From an uncultured Eggerthellaceae bacterium (GTDB lineage: Bacteria > Actinomycetota > Coriobacteriia > Coriobacteriales > Eggerthellaceae): 64,000 nucleotides of DNA. A model generated the notes under the pieces. It saw only the letters and a list, made by a program, of their open reading frames with translations, was not told where the DNA came from and did not search any database. Where the stretch lies: contig CAJURO010000007.1 in assembly GCA_910588985.1 (NCBI GenBank), positions 1 to 64,000 of the forward strand. Reading direction: 5' to 3'. The translations under genes and the position numbers were made by a program. Below are positions 1 through 7,681 of this stretch, one piece after another (positions within the stretch are counted from its first letter, which is position 1; every line of letters begins with the position of its first letter).

Positions 1-89
1 GTCACCTTCCATCGTATCGATGGTGCGATGACCGCCTGACCCTGCCACGTCCCTTCTACTCACTCTAGCAGCCATCACCAAATCGCTCG

Positions 90-602
90 TCAATCGAACG
101 TGCCACGCAGAACGATCTCTTCCAAAGGACGCCGCTCGAAGTGGCGCGGCGCTGGGTCAGCATCCTTATGGCCAAGCATCAAGAATTGGTAGGTGACGAT
201 GTTGTCAGGAATGGCGAACACCTCGGTTGCCACCGCGGGGTCATAGGCGCCAACAATGCAGGAACCAAGGCCCAGGTCCTCGGCTTGAAGCGCCATTTGC
301 ATGAGGGCGAGGCCGCAATCGATCCATCCGTAATCGGGGGTGACGTCAGGGTTCTTCGCTGATTCCTCTCGATCGAAGCAGACCAGGATGGCGGTTTGTG
401 CTCCGTAGCGGCAGCGAGTGCATTCATCCACTCGATCCAGGTCATCACCTTCCAGCACAAGAAAGCGCCAGGGTTGACGATTGATCGCCGATGGTGCGAG
501 GCGCCCTGCTTCAAGGATAGAGTTCAGCTCCTCTTCGGTGAGCTGCTCTGTGGTGAACCTTCGGCAGGAATAGCGATCCTTGATGACATCGGTAAGCTCC
601 AT
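90..602 (-). CDS. Nitroreductase family FMN oxidoreductase
   Basis: A 170-residue protein of the nitroreductase fold, expected to bind FMN and reduce nitro, quinone or similar acceptors with NAD(P)H in the cytoplasm. Visible family features are the N-terminal SCRRF phosphate-binding segment, the PSAINRQPWRF motif near residue 40 and a C-terminal MLGHKDADPAPRHFERRPLEEIV tail segment, where short members end. A longer reading frame begins at 677, but I chose ATG 602 because GGAG lies about 8 bases before it and the family usually begins near this point. It follows the ABC operon on the same strand after 108 bases, so co-transcription is possible. The substrate cannot be read from sequence. Confidence 0.85.
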   Translation of the reverse strand: MELTDVIKDRYSCRRFTTEQLTEEELNSILEAGRLAPSAINRQPWRFLVLEGDDLDRVDECTRCRYGAQTAILVCFDREESAKNPDVTPDYGWIDCGLALMQMALQAEDLGLGSCIVGAYDPAVATEVFAIPDNIVTYQFLMLGHKDADPAPRHFERRPLEEIVLRGTFD

Positions 603-710
603 GACCTTGCTCCGTTTCCTTTCGCCTTCAATCTGTTCAGCTTCGATTCTACGGAAGGAGGCGAAGAGTGCGAGCACGCTCTCTCATCTGTAACGCAGCG
701 TTTGATTTGA

Positions 711-1427
711 TTAGAATCCGCGATGCTCGTAAAGCCTGAGAGCGATGAGGGCGCTGAGAGCGAGGAGAAGGAGAGAGATGCCCAAGACCACGGCGCTCAT
801 GCAAAGCATAGCTCCTGCATCCCCTGCCCCTCCCGTGAGAAGGATGCCGAGGATGGGGATGCTGGCAAGGTCAACCCCCTCAAGATTATCAGTGAGGAAG
901 ATGCCGATAACAAGGACGGCAAGGACGAGCAGCGGGATCAAGCGAGACCCCTTGGTGATGCCAAAGCGAAGGAAGAGGGGAGTGGAGATTGCAGCCACTA
1001 CGATCATGACAGCTGACACCATGAGTATCCCAGCAAGGTAAAAGAGCGGGTCGAAGCCTCCTTGGCCGCTCTCCGCAAGCGGAGAGTTCGGAATGGCCGA
1101 GAGTATAAGAGAGAGGACCCAGGCGGTCGCAAGAGCCAAGACATCGCAGAGGGCAAATACGATGAGGATGCTCGCATAACGCCCGAGCACCACTTGATGA
1201 CGGCTGATCGGCAAGGTGAGACGAAAGCGCTCCCAGCCGTTTGCCTCATCATAGGCAACAATGGAGAACATATACATCATGGGCACCATGGCGACAACCG
1301 CTGCAATGCCTGCAATGAGACTTTCCATGCCGATGGCAATGAACACGCAAACGATAAGGCAGATGCCGAAAAGCTGGATCAGGGAGCGTCTCATGATGAT
1401 GAGATCTGAGCGGACCATAGCGTTCAT
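711..1427 (-). CDS. ABC-2 type transporter permease
   Basis: A 238-residue integral membrane protein with about six hydrophobic segments (for example around residues 15-60, 90-115, 130-155, 165-185 and 205-235), typical of short ABC-2 permeases of the bacitracin/lantibiotic-resistance and YtrC type. Its start overlaps the stop of the ATPase gene by four bases (ATGA), so the two are translationally coupled and should form one transporter. The substrate is unknown. Related GntR-controlled ABC systems respond to cell-wall-active antibiotics, so export or envelope-stress defence is the likeliest role, but this is inference. Confidence 0.8.
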   Translation of the reverse strand: MNAMVRSDLIIMRRSLIQLFGICLIVCVFIAIGMESLIAGIAAVVAMVPMMYMFSIVAYDEANGWERFRLTLPISRHQVVLGRYASILIVFALCDVLALATAWVLSLILSAIPNSPLAESGQGGFDPLFYLAGILMVSAVMIVVAAISTPLFLRFGITKGSRLIPLLVLAVLVIGIFLTDNLEGVDLASIPILGILLTGGAGDAGAMLCMSAVVLGISLLLLALSALIALRLYEHRGF

Positions 1428-2308
1428 AGGGTCTCTCCTTTAAGGATCAGGTTCATGTACTCATCGATAGTGATCCGATCGATGGGAATATCGGGGAACA
1501 CCTTCTTGAAGGCAAAGCGATCGGGAACGAGGAGATCGGTCCCATAGGCATGCTTCATCACATGAAGGTCGGTAGGTGCTTCTTCCCAATTCGCCGCGAT
1601 GGCTTCCACTTGATCGGTACGACAGCGCGCGATGCCCGCTTCATTGCAGATCGCATCCTTCTGGGCGCTGAAGCAGATCTGGCCGTCATCGATGCAGATG
1701 ACAGTATCGGCAATCTTCTCCAGGTCGGAGGTGATGTGCGTTGACATGAGGATGGTGTGCTCGCCATCGAGCATGAATGAGCGAAGGATGTCAAGAACCT
1801 CATCTCGGGCAAGAGGGTCGAGTCCTGCTGTTGCCTCATCAAGGATGAGCAGATCGGGGTGATGAGCCAGCGCGAAGGCAATGGAGAGCTTCATCCCCAT
1901 GCCTCGCGAGAGCTTCTGGATCTCTTTCTTTGGGTCGAGCTTGAAAGAGCTTGCGAGGTCCTTGAAGAGCTTGTCATCCCAACTACGATAAGCTGCGCGA
2001 CCAACCCGCATTGCGTCATCGACGCGAGTCGAGGTTGGGAAGGGGCAGGTATCGAAGACAACGCCAATGCGGCGCTTAACCGAAGCAGAGAGATTCTCTG
2101 GGCAGTCGATGGTATTTCCAAAGAGGGATATCTGGCCACTATCAAAAGAGGTGAGTCCAAGCAGGAGCTTGATGAACGTTGTCTTCCCAGCGCCGTTAGA
2201 GCCAACAAGTCCTGTGATGGTGCCCGTTTCTATATTGATGTCGAGAGGGCCCAGGGTGAAGCCAGGATATCGCTTCACCAATCCTGAGCATTCGATCACG
2301 TATGCCAT
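1424..2308 (-). CDS. ABC transporter ATP-binding protein (YtrB/BcrA type)
   Basis: A 294-residue nucleotide-binding protein. Walker A GSNGAGKTT is at about residues 36-44, a signature-like LSRGMGMKLS near 137, Walker B LLILDEATAGLD near 156-167, and a switch histidine in STHITSD. The length and the long C-terminal extension after the H-loop match YtrB/BcrA-like proteins. It lies between the GntR regulator (32-base gap) and the permease (4-base overlap). The start ATG 2308 is preceded by GAAGGAAG. It should power the neighbouring permease at the cytoplasmic face of the membrane. Substrate unknown. Confidence 0.88.
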   Translation of the reverse strand: MAYVIECSGLVKRYPGFTLGPLDINIETGTITGLVGSNGAGKTTFIKLLLGLTSFDSGQISLFGNTIDCPENLSASVKRRIGVVFDTCPFPTSTRVDDAMRVGRAAYRSWDDKLFKDLASSFKLDPKKEIQKLSRGMGMKLSIAFALAHHPDLLILDEATAGLDPLARDEVLDILRSFMLDGEHTILMSTHITSDLEKIADTVICIDDGQICFSAQKDAICNEAGIARCRTDQVEAIAANWEEAPTDLHVMKHAYGTDLLVPDRFAFKKVFPDIPIDRITIDEYMNLILKGETL

Positions 2309-2340
2309 GTATGCTTCCTTCTCGTATTTCTTGAACGCTC

Positions 2341-2715
2341 TCAGCTGCCTTCGACAAGGAGTCCGAGCATCTCATGGAGCTCATCCGAGCCGATTCCTGC
2401 TGCAGCTGCTTCCCGTACTGCTTGCTCCAACAACTCTTCGACATGTCGAAGGCGGTTCTCGCGAAGAAGCTCGCGATTTCCGCCAGCAACGAAGCTTCCC
2501 TTTCCTTGCACCGTATCGATGAAGCCAGCATCTTCAAGGTCGGAGTAAGCTCGTTTCGTGGTGATCACGCTGATACGAAGGTCATTAGCGAGAGCACGGA
2601 TCGAGGGGAGCGGCTCCCCTTCTCCAAGCTCACCTGCGAGGATCGCGTCTTGGATCTGTGACGCGATCTGCGCATAGATGGGCTTGTCGCTTGCGTTCGA
2701 AAGTACTATTTCCAA
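2341..2715 (-). CDS. GntR-family regulator, YtrA subfamily
   Basis: A 124-residue repressor-type protein. The N-terminal winged helix contains PIYAQIASQIQDAI and PSIRALANDLRIS, followed by the wing GKGSFVA near residue 78. Only a short C-terminal helical dimerisation region follows, as in the YtrA subfamily, with no ligand-binding FCD or UTRA domain. The start is a TTG at 2715; no ATG lies at a better place. It is first in an operon with the ABC ATPase and permease and very probably represses it through the inverted repeat at 2774-2798. The inducer is unknown, but cell-envelope stress is typical for this subfamily. Confidence 0.88.
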   Translation of the reverse strand: MEIVLSNASDKPIYAQIASQIQDAILAGELGEGEPLPSIRALANDLRISVITTKRAYSDLEDAGFIDTVQGKGSFVAGGNRELLRENRLRHVEELLEQAVREAAAAGIGSDELHEMLGLLVEGS

Positions 2716-2773
2716 GGTATTCTCTTGTTTCTGACCGCTTGATCCAGACGTCTCCGCATCAGGCGCTCTTCAT

Positions 2774-2798
2774 AGTGTATATACTCTATATGCACACT
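2774..2798. promoter_or_regulatory. YtrA-type operator AGTGTA-N13-CACACT
   Basis: The sequence reads AGTGTA, 13 bases, CACACT. As I recall, the operator of Bacillus subtilis YtrA is AGTGTA-N13-TACACT, so this differs at one base. Around it there is a longer imperfect palindrome (ATAGTGT at 2772 and ACACTAT at 2794). It overlaps the -10 element of the promoter reading into the GntR/ABC operon, a position suited to repression by the operon's own GntR protein. Confidence 0.8.
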
Positions 2799-2824
2799 AT
2801 AATCACAGAGATCTCGTATGTCAA
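2796..2824 (-). promoter_or_regulatory. Sigma-70 type promoter of the GntR/ABC operon
   Basis: On the minus strand TTGACA (2824-2819) and TATAGT (2801-2796) are separated by exactly 17 bases, a near-consensus housekeeping promoter. The -10 box lies inside the YtrA-type operator. Transcription would start about 70-75 bases before the regulator's TTG start codon. Confidence 0.8.
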
Positions 2825-2924
2825 GCATATATCGTGAAGAGCTCTCTTCTGGTGGCTATTGACAGGTTCATGTGATTTACAATTACAAGAGAGCAAGCTC
2901 TGTTCGAAGGAAAGAGGGAATGAC

Positions 2925-3662
2925 ATGCAAGTAACCCATGAGAGATACATCAAAGGCTTGAGCATTGCCGTCATCGTGCTTGCGGGAATTGGGATCCTTG
3001 GAACGCTGATCGGCGCTCTCGTGATCGGAGCTTTGGGGAGTGCGCTGGGCTCGATGCCGATCGATTACTTAGACTCCGCGCACCATCATGGGTATACCCA
3101 TGGATATGATTATTACTATGGCATGGATAACGCAGAGGTTCTGCTCATCCTTACGAGCATCGGGGGCTTTGCTTGCGCGTTCGCGCTCATCTGCTGTGGG
3201 GTGACGCTGGTAGCAGGCATCATGGGGCTTCGCGCTGCGAAGGATCCGTCCAAGCTTGGCGTTGCGTTCGGATGGAGCATTGCTGGAGCGGTTCTTGCAT
3301 TTCTTGGCTGCGGCATTCCCTCCGCGGTCCTGCTCATCATCATCGCAGTGTTTGCCTATAAGGACAAGAACTACTATTCCCTCGGTGGCCAACAAGGTTA
3401 TGGAGAAGTCCAGGCGACGTATTCGTATGGGGCACCACAGCCTCCTGCTCAACCACCGATAGCTCCCGCTCCTCAGCCAGCAGCTGTTGCATCGGCACCT
3501 CAGCCTGCTGTGGCGCCCGTAGCCCCCGTTCCCTCCGCTCCTGAGCAATCTGCTGCTCCTGTACCGCAGGGTGGAAGCATTTCAGCGCCTCAGGAAGAAG
3601 GTGCCGCACCAACCACGATCTCATCTCCATCAGCTGATGGCCAAGTGCCTCCGCAGGCTTGA
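2925..3662 (+). CDS. Four-TM membrane protein with Pro/Ala-rich tail
   Basis: A 245-residue protein of unknown function. Hydrophobic segments lie at about residues 10-38, 68-100 (probably two helices) and 115-148. A short His/Tyr-rich loop (HHHGYTHGYDYYYG) sits between the first two. The last ~75 residues are a low-complexity tail of Pro, Ala, Gln and Val. This layout resembles DUF4190/DUF4064-like small membrane proteins, but I cannot assign a family firmly. ATG 2925 is preferred to the upstream ATG 2859 because AGAGGGAA precedes it. TTGACA at 2859-2864 with ATTACA 17 bases on could be a weak promoter. It is divergent from the GntR operon. Confidence 0.7.
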   Translation: MQVTHERYIKGLSIAVIVLAGIGILGTLIGALVIGALGSALGSMPIDYLDSAHHHGYTHGYDYYYGMDNAEVLLILTSIGGFACAFALICCGVTLVAGIMGLRAAKDPSKLGVAFGWSIAGAVLAFLGCGIPSAVLLIIIAVFAYKDKNYYSLGGQQGYGEVQATYSYGAPQPPAQPPIAPAPQPAAVASAPQPAVAPVAPVPSAPEQSAAPVPQGGSISAPQEEGAAPTTISSPSADGQVPPQA

Positions 3663-3785
3663 TCTCGGTAGGTATCTTCGCCGAAATTGCGTTATTTACG
3701 GATTGCTGTCCGCTGTGGCTTTGCTGCGGCGGACTTTGGCGTACTATGAGAGCAGGGGAACACAGAGGGCGTAAATCGAGGGTCA

Positions 3786-6026
3786 TTGAATAAGAAGCGT
3801 TACATCCCGATTTTCGGCATAGCGATCATCATCATGATCGCAGCAGTATGCATCTACATGAACCTGCTGTCTCAGACTGTTGCTGGCAATCTCATGAGCT
3901 CTGTTGACGAGATATCTCGTCACGATGTCGAATCCATAGAAGGGGCACTGGACAATTCCTATGCTCGTCTTGAGTCCGTCGCGAAGCGCATGGCCGTCTA
4001 TGATGTAGAGACCATCCAGGAAGCACAAGAGCAGATGAATTTGGAAGCTGCTTCCTCTGCTCTGTTCAACGCGATCTATCTTCTTGACTCTGAGGGCTAT
4101 CTCTACAGCAGCTCGTATGTGCGCTTCGACCCCGATGAGCATGCCTACGACGAGATGATGGCCGACGGTCGAGACCATTTCGTCATGCTCTACGATGATG
4201 CCAATGGCAAGCTCGAAACTACCAAGGAGTCCCTTATCTATGGGATCCGCTTGTCCAACATGGCTATTGGTGAGCATGATTTCGTTGCTCTGCTCGGCCG
4301 CGGCGATCTCTCGCTCATTCGAGACCAGCTGCTCATTGAGAGCTTTGACTCGCAAGGAATATCAAGCGTCGTTAACAATCAGGGCTACTACATCGTGAGC
4401 GCCTCTCCCGCAACGGACCTTGCAGGGCGCAATAACTTCTACGACATGCTGCGCGCTGGGACCATCGAAGGTGGCGTTACCCTCGAGGACGTGCGTCGCA
4501 ACATCACCGAGGGTGAGAGCTTCACGATCAATTGCACGACTGCAGATGGCGAGCATTTGGTCCTGAGCTTCGCGCCAGTAGAGGGAACGACCTGGTCATT
4601 CATCATGGCTGTTCCCGTCCATGTATTCAACCAACGCTTCGCTCCCTTCATCGTCATGACCACCGTGATGCTCGTTGTGGTAACCATTGCGCTTCTCGTC
4701 ATGATGGCTTTGATATATCGTTTCATGAAGCGCTCTGTGCTGGCGAATGCCGAGGCAGCCGCGCGTGCTGAATTCCTTTCCAACATGAGCCATGAGATAC
4801 GCACGCCCCTCAATGGCATCATCGGCATCAACCACCTCATGGCAGGCAGCTTGGACAATCGAGAAGCCATGAAGGGCTATGTTCAGAAGCTCGGCAAAGC
4901 TGCCCAGTATCTGCTCTCTTTGGTGAACGACATCCTTGATGTGTCGAAGCTGAGGGCGGGGAAGGTGGAGCTCGCCCAAGAGCCATTCGATCTGAATGGC
5001 GTTATAGACAACGTGTGCGAGATGCAGCGAGAGGCAATACGGGAGCGCGACATCATCTTTGAGGTGCACACAGGCGGCGTACGGTATCCGCATCTTGTGG
5101 GGGACGAGGTGCGCTTGAGCCAGATCCTCATGAACATCCTCTCGAATGCGGTGAAGTTCACGCCTGAGGGCGGGATCATCACCTTGAATGCCGATCAGCG
5201 ACTGCTCTCGACAACGCATGAGGTGCATACGACCATCTCTATTTCTGATACTGGCTGCGGCATGACGAAGGAGTTCCAGCAGCATATCTTCGATGTGTTC
5301 ACCCAAGAACGCAATTCGAGCAGCGATTCTCAGAAGGGGACGGGCCTTGGCATGGCGATCAGCAACATGCTGGCCACCCAGATGGGAGGCTCTCTCACGG
5401 TGGAGAGCGAGCTCGGCAAAGGCTCATGCTTCACGCTGAGAGTGAAGCTGCCGCTTGCTAATGCTTCGAGCGTGGTGCCGACATCAGAGAGCAGCGTGGG
5501 CCCCGCTCTAGAGGGGGATACTCCAGCAGCCTTATTGCCCGACGTGCAAGGAAAGGCTGCTGAAGGGGACACAGACAAGGCGCAAGCGTCCTTGAATGAA
5601 GCATCGGAGGGGGCAAGGCCGAGTGAAGAAGCGAAGGCTCAGTCTCTCCATATCCTTGTTGCAGAGGACAACGAGCTCAATTCCGACATCATCTCAGCGA
5701 TACTGAGCAACGAAGGATACGAGGTGAAGATCGCTGTCGATGGCAAGGAAGCAGTGGCTGCGTTCGCTGCTTCCGAACCAGGCGAGTTCATGGCTGTTCT
5801 TATGGATGCCCAGATGCCTGTGATGGATGGGTACGAAGCTGCCAAGAAGATCCGCGAACTCGACAGGGAAGATGCGAAGAGCGTGCGGATATTCGCGTGC
5901 ACTGCTTCGACGTTTGCCGAGGATCGCCAGCGCGCCCTCGAGAATGGCATGGACGATTTTCTGGCAAAGCCTCTTGATGTGCCAGATATGCTGAAGAAGC
6001 TTGAGGCAGTGAAGAGGGGGCTTTGA
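3786..6026 (+). CDS. Membrane-bound hybrid sensor histidine kinase
   Basis: A 746-residue two-component hybrid kinase. A transmembrane helix (residues ~7-26) is followed by an extracytoplasmic sensor region of about 255 residues with a Cache-like look, a second helix (~285-310), a HisKA domain with NMSHEIRTPLNG (phosphorylated His336), an HATPase domain (NILSNAVKFTPEGG, SDTGCGM, GTGLGMAI), an Ala/Glu-rich linker, and a C-terminal receiver (ILVAEDN, acceptor Asp674 in LMDAQMPVMDG, Lys in LAKPLD). The start is TTG 3786 with GAGGG five bases before it. No output regulator lies nearby. The stop overlaps the start of the lipoprotein gene, pointing to a joint sensing function. Confidence 0.9.
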   Translation: MNKKRYIPIFGIAIIIMIAAVCIYMNLLSQTVAGNLMSSVDEISRHDVESIEGALDNSYARLESVAKRMAVYDVETIQEAQEQMNLEAASSALFNAIYLLDSEGYLYSSSYVRFDPDEHAYDEMMADGRDHFVMLYDDANGKLETTKESLIYGIRLSNMAIGEHDFVALLGRGDLSLIRDQLLIESFDSQGISSVVNNQGYYIVSASPATDLAGRNNFYDMLRAGTIEGGVTLEDVRRNITEGESFTINCTTADGEHLVLSFAPVEGTTWSFIMAVPVHVFNQRFAPFIVMTTVMLVVVTIALLVMMALIYRFMKRSVLANAEAAARAEFLSNMSHEIRTPLNGIIGINHLMAGSLDNREAMKGYVQKLGKAAQYLLSLVNDILDVSKLRAGKVELAQEPFDLNGVIDNVCEMQREAIRERDIIFEVHTGGVRYPHLVGDEVRLSQILMNILSNAVKFTPEGGIITLNADQRLLSTTHEVHTTISISDTGCGMTKEFQQHIFDVFTQERNSSSDSQKGTGLGMAISNMLATQMGGSLTVESELGKGSCFTLRVKLPLANASSVVPTSESSVGPALEGDTPAALLPDVQGKAAEGDTDKAQASLNEASEGARPSEEAKAQSLHILVAEDNELNSDIISAILSNEGYEVKIAVDGKEAVAAFAASEPGEFMAVLMDAQMPVMDGYEAAKKIRELDREDAKSVRIFACTASTFAEDRQRALENGMDDFLAKPLDVPDMLKKLEAVKRGL

Positions 6027-7384
6027 TGAGGGAACGAGGGAAGCGAATGGCACCTGATTCTTGGGTACGCAGGGCTGTGCTCTTGAGCCTTGCCTGCATC
6101 TTGGCCCTTTCGACCCTTGTTGGATGCTCGGCTGCTTCAAACGGTTCGGAAGAGCAGCTCCATCTTTTGATCAAGGTGCCTAGGACGGGCCACGATGTGG
6201 TCTTTGATGATTCCATCACCCAAGTTGACCAGGTGATCGAAAAGATGGCAGATGCTTTCGAAGAGAGCTATGAGAAGGTTCCTGTTGATGTAGAGGTCGA
6301 GGTCTTCGAGCAGAATCAGTATGATGCCGCTATCGCAGAGGCATTCGACACTGTTCATTCCCCTGACATCGTCTATGGTGATTACTTCAACATGTCGACA
6401 TATATCCACACGGGACGCGTTGTTCCTCTCGATGATGTGATCACCGATGATATTCGCAGCGATGTGTTCGACTATCTTTGGGATATGAGCACGATCGATG
6501 GGCGCGTGTACATGATGCCCTACCTCGCGCGTCAGAACATCCTTGCGTATAACAAGGAGCTTTTCACCCAGGCAGGGCTTGAGCGCTTCATTCAAGAGGG
6601 AACCATCCAATCCTGGACGAAGGACGAATGGGCCGAGATCCTTGATACCCTTGCGGAAAAGCTTCCAGAGAGCTGCTATCCGATGATGATGTACGCAGCA
6701 AGCTCCCAAGGCGATACGCATATCATGACGCTCTTAAGGTCATCGGGCTCTCGCTTCTTCGATGACGATGGGCACTTTGCGCTTTCCACGCCTGAGGGCA
6801 TTGAGGCGCTTCGGTGGATCCAGGAGGGAGTGGATCGCGGTTGGTTCCCTCCGCATAGCGAGAATCTGGAGATCGAGGATTGTTCGAGCCTTTTTCGGCA
6901 GGGGCAGCTTGCTATCTATATGGTGAACAATGCCTCCATCGGACGCTACGGAGATACGATCGGGCTTGTGAATTTCCCTGGACCTGATGAGGATGGATGC
7001 GCCACCACGTTCGTCTCTGGCTTCGAGGTGCTCGATAACGGAGATCCGATACGGGTCCAAGTGGCGAAGGATTTCCTTTCCTTCGTGTATGGCGAAGAAG
7101 ACCTGCTCGACTACAGCGCGGGAACGCTTCCTGCGTCGATCCCGGTGTCGGAGCGCTATGGCAAGGACATCCAGGCGTTCGACCTTTTCCTGAACAACAG
7201 GGAGAACGTTGTTGATTTCACGGGGAGCAATCCTGATACCCGTGCGGTGCGCGAGATCTTCTACACATGCATCCACGAGCTTCTCTTGGGCAACCTGAGT
7301 CCTGAGGAAACAGCTGCAAGGATAGACGCTCTCTGCAATCAGGCGATCGATGAGGGAGAAGCTGCAAGCACGCTTCACGAGTGA
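6026..7384 (+). CDS. Extracellular solute-binding lipoprotein
   Basis: A 452-residue family 1-type solute-binding protein (ABC sugar/polyamine binding fold). The signal peptide has a lipobox (TLVGC, Cys34), so the mature protein should be lipid-anchored outside the membrane. Segments such as PDIVYGDYFNMSTYI, GRVYMMPYLARQNILAYNKELF and a LINFPGP-like strand resemble this family. ATG 6026 overlaps the kinase stop by one base and has AGAGGGGG seven bases before it; ATG 6047 is a second choice. No permease or ATPase gene follows, so rather than transport it may present a ligand to the hybrid kinase encoded just upstream. That role is inference. Confidence 0.85.
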   Translation: MRERGKRMAPDSWVRRAVLLSLACILALSTLVGCSAASNGSEEQLHLLIKVPRTGHDVVFDDSITQVDQVIEKMADAFEESYEKVPVDVEVEVFEQNQYDAAIAEAFDTVHSPDIVYGDYFNMSTYIHTGRVVPLDDVITDDIRSDVFDYLWDMSTIDGRVYMMPYLARQNILAYNKELFTQAGLERFIQEGTIQSWTKDEWAEILDTLAEKLPESCYPMMMYAASSQGDTHIMTLLRSSGSRFFDDDGHFALSTPEGIEALRWIQEGVDRGWFPPHSENLEIEDCSSLFRQGQLAIYMVNNASIGRYGDTIGLVNFPGPDEDGCATTFVSGFEVLDNGDPIRVQVAKDFLSFVYGEEDLLDYSAGTLPASIPVSERYGKDIQAFDLFLNNRENVVDFTGSNPDTRAVREIFYTCIHELLLGNLSPEETAARIDALCNQAIDEGEAASTLHE

Positions 7385-7448
7385 ATCGCGCTCGGCACGA
7401 GATAGCTCCCTGTCACAGCTTTAGGCATGGTAGATATGCTCCTGCGAG

Positions 7449-7480
7449 CCGTCCTCTTATGACAGGACGGTTGCATTTTG
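7449..7480 (+). terminator. Probable intrinsic terminator after the binding-protein gene
   Basis: CCGTCCT (7449-7455) and AGGACGG (7464-7470) form a seven-base-pair stem with an eight-base loop, followed by TTGCATTTTG. The U-run is imperfect. The rest of the 297-base gap (7385-7681) before the permease shows no gene; a reading frame entering from 7562 is taken as untranslated leader because a better start lies at 7682. Confidence 0.6.
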
Positions 7481-7681
7481 ACGCTTTGTTCCCTTGATGG
7501 TGACGCAGAATTGACGGTTGCCTCCCACCTGCGAGCAGGATTCCCGAAAGAATTATTGTAAGTGGTGTCTGAGAGGCTCGCGCTTTGCCCCTTGCGCTAT
7601 TCGTGGTTCATAACGAAGCGGGTCGTACTCCAGCTCCATGCACCGAGTGCGGTTGACATACGTTCAGAAAGGGGTGAAGTC

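Noticed and set aside
5694..6140. Long antisense open frames across many genes (for example here, 20049-21089, 29900-31195 and 50489-51808)
   Set aside because: They mirror strongly coding sequence on the other strand, lack ribosome sites and have His/Arg-rich shadow composition.
7562..7681. 40-codon N-terminal extension of the GadC-like carrier
   Set aside because: A well-spaced AAAGGGGTGA precedes ATG 7682 and APC carriers do not need this extension, which has no signal-like feature.
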